The notes: generated by a model from the sequence alone, not told the origin. A stretch of DNA of 64,000 nt from Adineta steineri (GCA_905250115.1 CAJNOI010000007.1:1099566-1163565); one strand, 5' to 3'. Shown: positions 8,255-19,490, counted from the stretch's first letter. Translations and numbers: made by a program.

Positions 8255-11200
8255 TTAGAATAAATTACAACATTTATGATTTCTACGATCAACACGACCC
8301 ATCTCTTCGTCAAACTCTCTCTGTAGTTTAACAAGCAACTGTCGATTACTAATGGATACCTGCGTAACTCCATCTCTCTCATAAATCCATATTGTATCTT
8401 CGACGACAGCTGCTGCACTTCCGCTCAATAGAAAAGCATAGATAACAGCAGGCAGCCATATTTCCTCTCTTGTCTGCATATAAACGTTCAGAAGTATACC
8501 AAGGGAGATCAGTCTTGTCTCAATACATCTCTTAGCAGTCCCTACAACATCACTTATTTGGACTTCCTTATTGTGAAACAACGCTAACGTCGAGAGAACT
8601 GTTAGATATCTTAACACGTTCTCATGGTGTAACCAGACTTCAGCGGCAAACCAGTTCCCTGTCATTTCAGTGGCGAACCAGATCTTTGTCATTTCACTAA
8701 CAATTCCCTTGACTACCTCAGTCGATGCTGCTTTTTCCATAATTCTACTCAGAGCGTCACCTGCGCTGCTTCCGACATCAGAATCTATGTCATCAAGTGC
8801 ACTCATAAGTCCATTAACCATCTCAGTCGTTGCTGCTCTTTCACCTATCCTACCCAGAGCGTCACATGCGCTGATTATGACATCAGAATTCGCGTCATTA
8901 AGTGCACTCACAAGTCGACTGATCACCTCGGTCGTTGCTGATTTATTGCACATACTACCCAGAGCCTCACATGCACTTCTTCTGACATCGGAATCTTCGT
9001 CATCAAGTGCACTCACAAGTTGATCGATCACCTCACTCGTTGCTGCGTTTTCACCTATCTTACCCACAGTCTGACAAGCACTCCTTCTGATATCTGAATT
9101 CTCGTTACCAAGGGCAGTCACAAGTCCACTGATTACCTCANNNNNNNNNNCTGAATTCTCGTTACCAAGGGCAGTCACAAGTCCACTGATTACCTCATTC
9201 GTTGCTGAGTTTTTACTCATGCTAGCCAGAGCCCTACGTGCCCTGTAACGGACCTCGAATTCTTTGTCACCAAGTGCGCTCAGGAGTCCACTGACCATCT
9301 CAGTCGTGGCTGCTCTTTCACTCATCCTTTTCAGAGCATCACATGCTCTGCATCTCACCCTGGATTCCTCGTCACTAAGTGCACTCAGAAGTCCATCGAT
9401 CACCTCGCTTGTTGCTGCTTTACTACTTATGCTACCCAGAGTCTCACAAGCACTGCTTCGGACATTGGAATGCTTGTTACCTAGTGCACTTAGAAGTCCA
9501 CTGATCACCTCACTCGTTGCTGCTTTTTTACCTATCCTATCCAGCGCCTCACATGCGCTGCCTCTGACATCCGAATCCGTGTCATCAAGTGCACTCACAA
9601 GTCGACTGATCACCTCACTCGTTGCCGCTTTTTCACCTATTCTGCTTAGAGTCTCACAAGCACTGCTTCTGACAGTGAAATTTTCGTTACCAAGTGCACT
9701 CAGAAGTCGATGGATCAACTCACTCGTTGCTGTTTTTTTGCCTATCTTGCTCAGAGCCTCACAAGCGCTGCTTCTGACTTTGGCATCTTCGTTACCAAGT
9801 GCACTGATAAGTCGATCAGTCACCTCGCTGGTTACTGCCTTTTCATCTATCTTACCCAGAGTCTCACAAACACTGCTTCTGAAATTGGAATCCTTGTCAC
9901 CAAGTGCACTGAAAAGTCGGCCGATCACCCCGCTCGTTGCTGCTGTTTTACCCATCCTATCCAGCGCCTCACATGCGCTGCTTCTGACATTAAAATCCGT
10001 GTCGTCAAGTGCACCCACAAGTCGACTGATCACCTCGCTGGTTGCTGCTTTTTCTCCTATCCTAGCCAGGGCCTGACATGCGCTGCGTCTCACCCCATAT
10101 TTCTCGTCACCAAGCGCACTCACAAGCCGCCGAATTAGTTCACTCGTTGCTGCTTTTTCACCCATGCCACTCAAAGCCTTACATGCGCTACTTCTGACAT
10201 TGGCGTCTGCATGTTCCATTAGTAGTAGGAGTTTTTCTACTAACGATGGAATGGGATTTGTGAGGGGAATGCAGGATATAAATGAAAGCACTTGAACTAG
10301 ATTAGGCATTGGTTGGTTCAATAGTAACTCGATCAGTGCCATTTGAAGTTCTTGTGCGTTGGAGACTACAGTACATGGTTGAAGGGTCTGCTGTAAAAAG
10401 TGGCGTAAATAGGTATGTGGTATAGTCAATGAATGCACAATCCAGTTTGTGATCATATGCAGTAGTGAGCTGTCATCAATGAGGTTGCGGTTGCACTGTG
10501 TTTCATCAAAGCAGGAAATCACTAAAATCATGTGTTGTATGCCGACCAAATCGAATGGTTCGTTCAGTAGGGTTCCCCAAAATGTTCTGTTGCTTTGCTC
10601 CTCACCACTCTCAGTTAAGAAGCCACTGGCAAAAAGGAAAACTAATCGACATCGTGGATTGTATTTCTGTTTTTGAATGAATTCAATTGCTTTGTGGCGG
10701 GTAGTTGCTTGCAGAGCCTTAGCTACGTAACGGGCTGCAAAGTATTCTTGGAAGCTTAGATGGACAAAATAATGGTCTTTGTCTGGTTCGATCCATGTTC
10801 CAGTACCATGTGGAGTGTAGGATTTTAGTATTCCCAGATTGAGTAAATGTGGATGATTAATAAATGAGCACTTTGTCTCATTTTTAGCTTTTAGAAGTAA
10901 ATCGGGATCTAGAAGAATAGCATTCTTTTCCATCCCGTGAAAAGCCAGACTTTCCAAGAATGCTAATTCATCCTGACAGAGCTGATGCACCTCTGCTTTA
11001 TCTAACAAACTTATCTGGTTGATTGACATTCTCTTTTGTTTCTCCAAATATCGACGACAAATCCATTCAGTCAATTTACCATACAACAGCGTCATTGTTA
11101 TTGTTTCTGACCAATCATTATTACTCCAGGCACTGCAGATAAGTTCAAGATTGATTGGAATATGTGCAATACCCCAAATCCGAGGATTCACTTTGAGAAA

Positions 11201-13255
11201 GTGGAGTAATAGCTCATCTTGGGTTGATGAATTTGGTAAAGCATTCTCCAACTGATCAAAGAATAGCTTGATATAGTTGAGAATATTTTCATCCGTGAAG
11301 CCTGTGATTTCCATCTGCACAGAATACGACAAGTTATTCATATATGGACGCGATGTAATGATGTGGTGTGGAGTCTTAAGTAACTGCAGGAGTAAGCTTT
11401 GCAGATAGGAAAGTCTATCGTGTGGTATTTCATCATAACCATCCAAAAGCCAGAGAATACGACTTTTATAGAGTTCTTGTTGCAAAAGCTGCTTGTCTCT
11501 CTTTGATAGAGAGGGATAAGAGATATATTCCTTTTCGATAATGTCAACTAAAGAATAACTGGTGCCAAACGGATAACGATTTTCTGTTAAAGATCGTAAA
11601 GGAACGAGTACAACTAGCTCGTATTCTGACCAAAGTGTACCAGTTGCCCATTGGTAGGCAATATATCGACAAAAGGTTGATTTTCCAACACCAGCTCGAC
11701 CGAAAACTAACAGATTTCTAGTTTGATCTTCGCATGTTTTGAAAATATCTTTAACATCGATTGGAATCTTACTGCCGTAAATTTCTTCGAATGTGTCTAT
11801 CGTTATATCAGTGTTGTCAGTATCCCGAAGTCTCTTTTCTTTTTCCTGTTGTTCTTTTGTGTGTACTATAGCCAAATTGATATAGCTCTGTTCAATCGGA
11901 AACGATTTTGATGGATTCATGAAGCGTTCTATTGTGCTAGTGCGTATATAGTCGTATCTCATCAGTTCGAATAGAATATTGGGTTGTGTCGATTTATATT
12001 CTGGCATATACTGTAGATCTCGCAGTCTCTCGATTAAGACTTTTGATTTTGAGTAGATGCTTAAATACGGGGGATAGATAAAATCGACGTATTCGCCTTC
12101 TTGTTTATTAGCTTTCAGCCATCCAACCGGATCCCAGCTTTCTCGAGTTCTGATGAGACATGGGATGATCTTCTTATTACATTTAGTCGCATACTGTAGT
12201 TCCATTTGACAGCGCACCGATCTTTCGTACTCTGGGCTGACAAAACAACAAATGAATGCTGCATTTTTCACTCCAACTGCTAGACTGAAACGCAGAGATA
12301 TAGATGGTATTAGTGCAGTCAATTTCATGACAATCATTGAAACGCTCATACCTGTCATAAATATAATCACTTCTGTTCTTGTCGAACCAAACTGAAATCG
12401 ATTGATCACGGAGAAATTGAACTACTTGTGAGACAATATTTTCATCGCTAACATCATGAGAGAACATAACATGTTTGCCTTGAGGTATATTCGTACTAGA
12501 AGATAGAAATGCTATAATATATGCGTGTCGATGACTAATGATTCTCTCAGAGCCTAATGCCTCTTATGTGACTGACAAATGTTATTCATGAAGTTAAAAC
12601 AACTCACTCACCATTCTTTGAAAGAGAGAGTGTGTGGTCTGTTTTCAGCTTGAGTTAGTATACTCGTGAGATAAATTTTTGTACCTGGCATAAGAATAAC
12701 TTCGTTTTCGTTAGGAATGGCTGAATATTTTGAAACATCTATCCCATTTATCGTATCAATAGCGTAGAGAGTACCCTTATCGCCGAGAAAAACCTTGACG
12801 TCCTCTAGTTTTTTTGAAGTAGAAGTTATTGCCCACCAAGTTTGGAGAGCACAGTCACTAAGGTTTAAATCAATGCTCTCTGGTATACCACGCCATACAC
12901 TACCCTTGAACGAAGGTAATTTGTTGAGAGCGGTAATGAAGATTTTCAGGTAGGGAAACCATGGTTTCAATGCCTTTTTATCCATAGCTCGAAGATAACG
13001 GTTTAACGACGAGAAAAAACAGCTACCCATTGTGTAAAGATAAATAGCCGCAGATTCGTCGTCTGTTAATGTGTCTGATTTCTTGCAGTTTAGCTTTGCT
13101 TGTACGACGATCTCATTGACGTTAGGAATGTCATGCGTGATGCTTTGAACAGCTTCTTCTAATGCCATGGTTTCGTGGTTTTGGTAACCATAAATCGGGC
13201 TTGGACTTTCATCGTCATATTCCGTAATAGATTCATCCAAAAACTTGCTACCCAT
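8255..13255 (-). CDS. ART-TIR-NACHT-HEAT multidomain NLR-like protein
   Basis: Three exons (13255-12612, 12495-12352, 12284-8255) with GT-AG introns of 116 and 67 bp join in frame to 1,605 codons. Residues 1-214: mono-ADP-ribosyltransferase with R122 (VWRGI), S145-T-S (ITSTS) and E183-N-E185, the R-S-E pattern of arginine-type ARTs. Residues about 222-330: TIR, starting HVMFSHDVSDE, with CQMELQYA at 287-294; its Glu291 aligns with the NADase Glu of SARM1-type TIRs. Residues 458-465: Walker A GRAGVGKS; 542-548 LLDGYDE is Walker B; ITSRPY 572-577 follows, as in NACHT NTPases. About 950-1450: about 14 HEAT-type repeats of 31 residues. The last residues KCCNLF could be a CaaX prenylation site. 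NACHT plus repeats suggests a sensor that oligomerises, with two possible NAD+-using effector domains. The 10-N gap lies in the repeats. Both junctions keep phase; cDNA would confirm them. Confidence 0.8.
9094..9197. other. Assembly gap flanked by an exact 47-bp duplication
   Basis: Ten N (9141-9150) separate two identical 47-bp stretches, 9094-9140 and 9151-9197. Collapsing the 57 bp (19 codons) keeps frame and restores one normal 31-residue HEAT unit (NEVISG...LGNENSDIRRSAC). The gap therefore looks like two overlapping contig ends joined without merging. Confidence 0.8.
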
Positions 13256-14535
13256 TGTTGTTTTTCCCTGTATGACAGATATATTGCAGATAATCTAGAA
13301 CGATAAATGTAAGCTAAACGGAATCGGCGATCAAAAATCGGTATCAACGTTTTCTTAGAAACGTTATACATTCCGAATGCAATATATCATTGCAAGCATA
13401 GCGAAGAGCAACCAGCTTCGAGATAATTGAGACTATCTAGAAAAGACTTGTCCAATGGTCACATAAGCAACACCGCCATGACGATCGTCCTTTTCTTTGA
13501 CTATAATCGGCAACTAATCAGAAAGATTAATGGTTCCTCTGTTGTTGACTGCAAGTCATAATGCACTTCGGATAACTTTATAGATTCCTGCATCATTTCA
13601 AAAAGAAAAAAATGATTTGATTATCAAAGATGAAGTTTTCGAAGACTTGATCCATTAGAGACTTGTCACTTAGAAGAAAAGTCAGTTTCCGTCAAAATAA
13701 CCAAAAATGAGATAACGCTATGGAGACACAGTCCGTCATTTACACTTCCATAAAACGATCAGATTTTTTTCTTCATGGTTCTATTTTCCAAAAGTATTTC
13801 AGTTTTTCTTTAAGCTTCTTATTAAAAACTAGCAGATTTTTAGAAAATCTAAAAGTGTTTTTAGCTTCTCCTCTTTTACAGATTTTTGGATCGAGGCTCG
13901 TGCAAAATATTCGCTTTTTATTCGAAAGATCATGTGAAGATATAGAGCACCATAATATGGTTGCCCAAAGCGGGCGGAAGTGTTGGAGATTGCTTCCCAC
14001 AAAAATCAGATATTTTGTTTTCTACTCGACCGTTTGAGAAATTTTCGCAATCTCTTTTAAAGATGGGTAAAAACTTTTAGCGTTTAAAGATTTCTTCACA
14101 CTTTTAGAGAGTTCTTTTAGTTCTAAATTTTCGAAAGATTTTTGACAAAATTTCTAACCGGCTTTGGTGATTTCTGAAAGTTTTTTAAAATCAGTTCCCT
14201 TAATATTCAGCCTTTATGAGCAGACCTGCACCACAAAGTCCTGTTTCAAAATTGAACGTCATTTTTATTATAGAAACAGGCATTTATATAACTTCATACA
14301 CATTTTAGGTGCGTTTTTTGAGTAACTGAACTTCTCATTCGCATTCTTTGCTAAAAATGTAGGAGACTAGTATACTGCCCCCTTTTGACAGGCTCTTTTC
14401 AACAAAAAAGTTAAACATATACCACGAGTCTGAATTAAGAAGTCTTGGACAGAAAATAAGCTGGTTTTTGGTCGATGTTTGGCTGATATTTTTATCAGGC
14501 GTCAGTATCCGAACTGAAAATTTCACCACAGCCTT
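13256..14535. other. Upstream region of the ART-TIR-NACHT-HEAT gene, nothing coding recognised
   Basis: Short ORFs on both strands (for example 13720-14037 plus) overlap each other and show no family. The start at 13255 has AACAATGG, a good initiation context. No TATA box is evident. Confidence 0.4.
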
Positions 14536-14543
14536 CATACCAC

Positions 14544-14931
14544 CAGTGGCGGCGCGAAGAGCTTAAAGCAGGAGGGGGGGAGGGGTAATCACAAAACGCG
14601 AGAAAGAAAAAAAAATTTTCTCAGTTTCAGTTTTCATGGGTTTTAGAAAAATTTTCAAAAATTTTCCGCCTTAACTACCCAAAAACCAAAACTGATGAGG
14701 AAAAATTAAAAAAAAAGGTCTTCAGTTTAGGTTTTTGCAGGATTCTGTATATCTAACCCCAGTTTTCAAATCCAAAATAGCAAAAAAAGGAGAAAGTAAA
14801 TGAATACCAAACGACAAAGTCAGCTCAAAAATCGGAGAAAGGAAGTCCCAAAGTCGGAGAAAATTTTGCTCAAATTTTTCAGTAGCAGAGGGGGGTACCC
14901 TTCCCCATCCCCCCCGGACGCGCCGCCGTTG
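14544..14931. mobile_element. Non-autonomous hAT-type MITE with 8-bp target duplication
   Basis: The element is 388 bp. Its left end is CAGTGGCGGCGCGAAG; the reverse complement of its right end is CAACGGCGGCGCGTCC. Both sides are flanked by CATACCAC (14536-14543 and 14932-14939), an exact 8-bp direct repeat. Eight-bp target duplications and CAGTGGCG-like ends are typical of hAT transposons. The interior holds G-runs and no ORF of note, so it would need a transposase elsewhere. The perfect target duplication suggests a recent insertion. Confidence 0.8.
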
Positions 14932-14939
14932 CATACCAC

Positions 14940-15547
14940 TGTTCTCATGCATCTTATAAATTTTAGTCTATCTAAACATACCCGAACTGAGATAGATTTC
15001 GAGACCAGGAATCTTGAAAGAAGTATTTTTCATAGATGGAAATCGCCTTTACGTGTCATAATCTACTAAAAAATGGTTACTTATTTCTACGTTTCATGTC
15101 CATTTAATATTATTCACTACTGAAAAGTTGTTTTTCTTTTGGGTTTGCTTACACGAATCATATGAATATGAGTACGCATGAAAGTAACTTTTCCGACGCA
15201 TAGAATCGATCAATACGAATGAGAGATAAGTAGATGGTCTAATTAGATGATAACGAACAGACTCCTTTCACAAGCAAAGCGGCATTGGATAGAAAGAACC
15301 AATAAAAAAGAGGAGAAAGAGAATGCATCATAAAAAATCTACTGGATCAGGTGAGAGAAAACCCATTCATATATTTCAATCCACCTCACTATAATTCTTC
15401 CACTATTCGAACTTATTTATAGGAGTCTTCAGTGAGCTAAATCCTAGACCATAGCTAATTAGTCTTTTACGGCCGGCCACTAGAAGATAACAAGCAAAAA
15501 ATTCTCTTGCTATATATTCTTGACCTCGTATGTGTAAGGATTACCAA
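14940..15547. other. Intergenic, nothing recognised
   Basis: No gene or repeat is evident apart from the flanking elements. Confidence 0.4.
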
Positions 15548-15620
15548 ATTTGGGTGTGGGTTAGGGGTATGGGTGAGTGAGAATTGTTACTCTTTATCTA
15601 CACCTACATCCGCAAGATGG
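15548..15620. repeat. TGTGGG-type hairpin element 8
   Basis: Left arm TTGGGTGTGGGTTAGGGGTA, right arm CTACACCTACATCCGCAAG. A weaker relative may lie at 15712-15790. Confidence 0.55.
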
Positions 15621-16020
15621 GGCCTGATACTTAGCGGTGGTCATCGCAACTCTTTATGGATTGTATGCTGATAATGCTTAAAAGGTTTGAAAGTCTCCTG
15701 TAGCTACTCTAGAATGGGTGTGACGATATCTTTTCTTATTTCTTACCTACATCTACAAAATTATTTTCACACTCTTCCTGATCATGAACCCTTCAAGATA
15801 CCAACTGTGCTCAACTAGAATATTTCCTTTGTACTATAGTTGATGTATGCGAGAATGAGATTATTTCTCTCACCTTTATTCTGCCAAGTAGCTGGAAAGC
15901 CCGTTGAATAGATAAATACTCGAAGCAATCTTCGATCTTTATCTGTGCGTGTTGAAAGACAAAAAGCAACACTAGGCCTACTATCTATTATCGAGCTATG
16001 AAATGATTTACTTTTCTTTT

Positions 16021-16345
16021 TATAGGAGCGGGAATAGCTTTTTTCCGGGAAAAGGAATGTAAGAACAAAGAACAACAACTTTTGTTCGTGAAGGAGAATG
16101 AAGTAATGCAAGCAAAAACATTATTCTGGAAACCAGAATATAACGGAGAAGACAGACAGGTTTTTTTCCGAGAAAGAGGATGTGAGAACAAAGGAAAATA
16201 ACTTTTGCTCATGGAAGAGAACGAGGTAATGCAGGCAAAAATATTCTTTTGGAAATCAGAATATAACAGAGAAGACAGACAAATATTTTTCCAGGAAAGA
16301 GAATGTGAGAACGAGAACAAACGATTTTTTCCGGGAATGATACTG
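16021..16345. repeat. Tandem repeat, 123-bp period, about 2.6 copies
   Basis: The phrase TTTTTTCCGGGAAA-like, then AATGTGAGAACAAAG, GTAATGCA(A/G)GCAAAAA and CAGAATATAAC.GAGAAG recurs with exact 123-bp spacing (CCG/CCA anchors at 16045, 16168, 16291). The period is a multiple of three, so a minus-strand frame (15988-16389) stays open, but that reading looks like an artefact of the repeat. Confidence 0.75.
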
Positions 16346-16352
16346 AAACTAT

Positions 16353-16399
16353 TTTGAGGGTGTATGATGGAAATAATAATTCTGCTCACACCTTCAAGA
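16353..16399. repeat. TGTGGG-type hairpin element 9
   Basis: Left arm TTTTGAGGGTGTATGATGG, right arm GCTCACACCTTCAAG. Confidence 0.5.
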
Positions 16400-16552
16400 A
16401 ATAAGATATTTATAAAAATTTCCGAATGTCAAATATTAAGAGGTGAAAAGGAAATAGATTCAAGCGTATTATGCAATATCTGAAACCGATAATCGATAGA
16501 AGACCATAGCGACGTTGTTTTCTCATACGCCGAATTTGTACTATCAGATTAT

Positions 16553-16615
16553 CTGATGGGTGTGGGTGTCTAGCTTCTCCTAGCCCATACCCGAATCCAT
16601 ACCCATTCGCACCCT
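16553..16615. repeat. TGTGGG-type hairpin element 10
   Basis: Left arm CTGATGGGTGTGGGTGTC, right arm CCATACCCATTCGCACCC. Confidence 0.6.
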
Positions 16616-16956
16616 ACATGCAGAGTAAGAATGAAAATTACACCTTTGAATACTCACATGACTTTATTTTAACATGGAAATCAATATAAACCATTATCCT
16701 GTACTGTATTTGGTTCTAACGAAATAGTCAAAGATGGCAGTGATTTCATTATGAAATATCTTTTCGCATGAATATCTTTTCGAATTGACTGTTGGATAAT
16801 ATATACTAGCATTTCTTTTCACAAAAAGTTTCGGTTCAGATATCATGTTTAGTTCATTTCTAAAATTACTTTTCTTCCTATTTAGTGTTATAATGATCAT
16901 TTTGATTTTGTACGTTGCCGAACTATGTAAAGTAGACATCTCTTCGCTTTTCGTTC

Positions 16957-17034
16957 TGAAGGGTGTGGATGTGGGGGATTGTAGGTGTGGATTAGGTGTT
17001 TCATTAACCGTACTCTGACGCCCACACCCTCAAG
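16957..17034. repeat. TGTGGG-type hairpin element 11
   Basis: Left arm CTGAAGGGTGTGGATGTGGG, right arm GACGCCCACACCCTCAAG; a second GT-rich motif GTAGGTGTGG lies between them. Confidence 0.65.
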
Positions 17035-17451
17035 ATGATTATGAATGCTGCCATTATACATAATAACAATTGAATCAAGAATATTCATTATTGCATTTAT
17101 TGTCAATAAATCATACATCTAAGAGTAAATGTAGATAAAATAGTAAAATTTAATATTGATGATTCTAAAATTATCTCAGTTTGAATAATAGAAAATTCGT
17201 GAATATTCATATGAGATTGAATGATATTATTAGATACCTAAACTCAACAAATTCTATTAGTTGACTAATCTAAAACTAAATGTCATCACACTTACAAAAT
17301 GAGTTATAACAGTTAAAGTTGAATATATCAGCTGAAATACTCAAGAGTAAGGAAGCTTGTTATTGATGGTTCATAGTAGTATATAATAGAAGCATCTTGA
17401 TTTGATCTCCATTTTTTTATCTAAATATTTGATTTTGTATCATCTCAACAA

Positions 17452-17570
17452 ATATTTATTTTGATACCCGCATTCTGAAATAACAACATAGAAATTAGTT
17501 TATGATAAGATTTTACACAAAAATGTACTTACCAATAGTAAAAGTATGAAATTGAATTATATAATTTATA
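17452..17570 (+). repeat. Dispersed repeat, copy A
   Basis: Starts near AACAAATATTTATTTTGATA and ends near AAAAGTATGAAATTGAATTA. Copy B at 18973-19095 has the same phrases in the same order with scattered differences. Both lie next to a TGTGGG-type hairpin. Confidence 0.6.
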
Positions 17571-17571
17571 T

Positions 17572-17610
17572 CTTGTGGGTGGGTGTGAATAATATCCAGA
17601 CTCATACTCG
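17572..17610. repeat. TGTGGG-type hairpin element 12 (short)
   Basis: TTGTGGGTGGGTGTGAATAA followed by CAGACTCATACTCG; a short, degenerate copy directly after dispersed repeat copy A. Confidence 0.4.
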
Positions 17611-18415
17611 TAATTTTAGCACATCGTTAAATAGATAATTTAAAGAATATTGCAATAGAGACAAATAAACTATCGAAAACAATAATGAAGAAAATACTAA
17701 GAGAATTAAAATAATAGCAAAAAGTAAGTACTTCTTTTTCTTATTTTATCTTTTCAGTATACGTTCAACGGTAACAATTAGCGATAACAATATGCTAACT
17801 TTTTCAGTGGTTTTAGAATTGTTTGCATCTGTTCGCTTTTTTTCATTGTAATTTTTTGTAAAACTAATTGCTGGATAGTTTTATGAAATGAGAATGTAAG
17901 AAAACAGAGAGAGCAGGAGTAGAGAACAAAATCTAGTGGTATATAATGACGTACAGAGTAAGTACATAGGAAAATGATCGGCAGAAAATTTGAAACAAGC
18001 CGCTTATTATATTTATTGTCCATTAATTGGTTTTTTTGATTCATTGAAAATCAAATAAAAATTATAAAAAAACACTGAGATTTATTTCTGATTACTTATT
18101 TTTCGTCGCTTGTTCATCACAATAGTTTATATCGATAAGGAGTTCTTTACAGAAACTTATTATGATGTGATCTGCGTTTTACAAACAAATACTATGTGTA
18201 ATCGATACACGTGTTTTGCAAATACACGTAATGAAAGAAAACGAAGGAGAATGATAATGCATTAGTAATGATGTTAACACCCACTTTTTCACCTATCTCT
18301 CTCCTAAGAACACAAAATGACGATATACATGGTAATAAGATAGGGTGACTAACTTTTCGTCGTCATGCATAATTGATGAATATTACGCCTCTTTCTAAAA
18401 CGCCCGTCGTTCTCC

Positions 18416-18422
18416 TATAAAA
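18416..18422 (+). promoter_or_regulatory. TATA box
   Basis: TATAAAA 63 bp before the ATG of the Gly/Tyr-rich gene at 18479. Confidence 0.5.
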
Positions 18423-18478
18423 CACTCTTCCCTTTACTACACTTTTCATTTCTTATTATTCATTCTTGACTGTCAAAT

Positions 18479-18755
18479 ATGTTTGGCTATGGATACGGTG
18501 GTGGTTACATACAACAAGGATACGAGCAGGAACGTATGGGTTTTGGTCCACAAGGGTATATTGTAGCTGTTCTTTTCGATGAATCTATGTCTTTTTTGTT
18601 ACAGATACGGAGTCTATGAACAAGGGATGGAGGTGAACCGAAATCTTTATAATGGAGCAGCGACTGTCGTACATGAAAACGAATTCATACCAATGGGCGG
18701 CATGGGATATGGAGGATTCGGATATGGAAGTCCTTATGGGTATCCATTCTACTAA
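18479..18755 (+). CDS. Small Gly/Tyr-rich protein, two exons
   Basis: Exons 18479-18555 and 18605-18755 join across a 49-bp GT-AG intron to 75 codons. The N-terminus MFGYGYGGGYIQQGYEQE is Gly/Tyr/Gln-rich, the middle (residues about 36-50) is polar, and the C-terminus holds MGGMGYGGFGYGSPYGYPFY. The GGFGYGSPYGY phrase is close to the C-terminal part of the His/Met/Gly-rich protein at 59645, and all three genes start MF(G/N)G or MFGY after a TATA box, so they may form a loose family. No signal peptide or membrane segment. Function unknown; such compositions occur in phase-separating, structural or stress proteins. Confidence 0.65.
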
Positions 18756-18919
18756 ATAATTTATTATCATATTGTTTTTTTTTGCATATAATAAACAAGT
18801 ATTTTCTACCATAACAGTTGTTGATTGTAGATGTACGCTGTTATTCATCATTGACACCAATGCAGAAAAACGCTCACTGTGCGCATTCGAACAAAAGAGC
18901 TTTTCTAAGACACAGAATT

Positions 18920-18970
18920 TTTGAGGGTGTGGATGAGGTCAATATATTACCATCACACCCACATTCTCAA
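18920..18970. repeat. TGTGGG-type hairpin element 13
   Basis: Left arm TTTGAGGGTGTGGATGAGG, right arm CCATCACACCCACATTCTC. Followed directly by dispersed repeat copy B. Confidence 0.65.
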
Positions 18971-18972
18971 GA

Positions 18973-19095
18973 TAATCTCAGCGAATATTTATTTTGATAC
19001 TCACATTCTGAAATACCAATATAAAAGTTAATTTATGACCAGATTTTGAACAAAACTGTACTTACTAAACGTAAAAGTATGAAATTTAATTAAAT
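18973..19095 (+). repeat. Dispersed repeat, copy B
   Basis: Similar to 17452-17570, including ATTCTGAAATA, ATGTACTTAC-like and GTAAAAGTATGAAATT phrases. Confidence 0.6.
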
Positions 19096-19490
19096 TTAAT
19101 GATTCGAATTTATTCATTTTATACAATTGACAAGTTAATGAACAATTTATTGAAAATATTGCTTTTTCCTGAAATTTGCAAAATGATTACTATTCACTTT
19201 TGAATCGATTAAATTTTGTATCAAAAGTTTTAGAAATATTATTTCATTAGAGAACTTATTTGTTTTTTTTACTATATATTTGGAAAATCTTTATAGAGCT
19301 ATAGCTATTTTAAATACTTATTTATGATAATTTGATTGATTCTATTCAAAAGAGTAAATATTTGTTGTAATATATTTTATTTAGAATAAAATAGAGAAAA
19401 AAAGAATACATAATTATCATTGACAAACTGATGATGATTCATCAATGATATATCTCGAATAAAAATTAGTTGCGATTAAAGTATTGTAAA

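Larger units (their letters stand above)
17035..18415. other. Intergenic with one half of a dispersed repeat pair
   Basis: 17452-17570 is similar to 18973-19095 (listed separately). The rest is AT-rich with no recognised gene; ORFs such as 17778-18044 minus show no family. Confidence 0.4.

Noticed and set aside
9264-10076. Long plus-strand ORF of 270 codons opposite the HEAT repeats
   Set aside because: It is open because the repeat period is a multiple of three; the minus strand has the real protein with recognised domains.
12183-12467. TIR fragment as a separate small gene
   Set aside because: The frame continues by splicing into the NACHT exon with correct phase, and the TIR domain is complete only when joined.
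13720-14037. 105-codon ORF on plus strand
   Set aside because: Overlaps an equally long minus-strand ORF, has no family pattern, and its composition is unlike neighbouring proteins.
15988-16389. 133-codon ORF on minus strand
   Set aside because: Product of the 123-bp tandem repeat; no start context or family.
3601-18970. GT-rich hairpins as an actual telomere end
   Set aside because: Only a few TGTGGG-like units per site, each paired with an inverted arm, and normal genes continue on both sides. An internal repeat family fits better.
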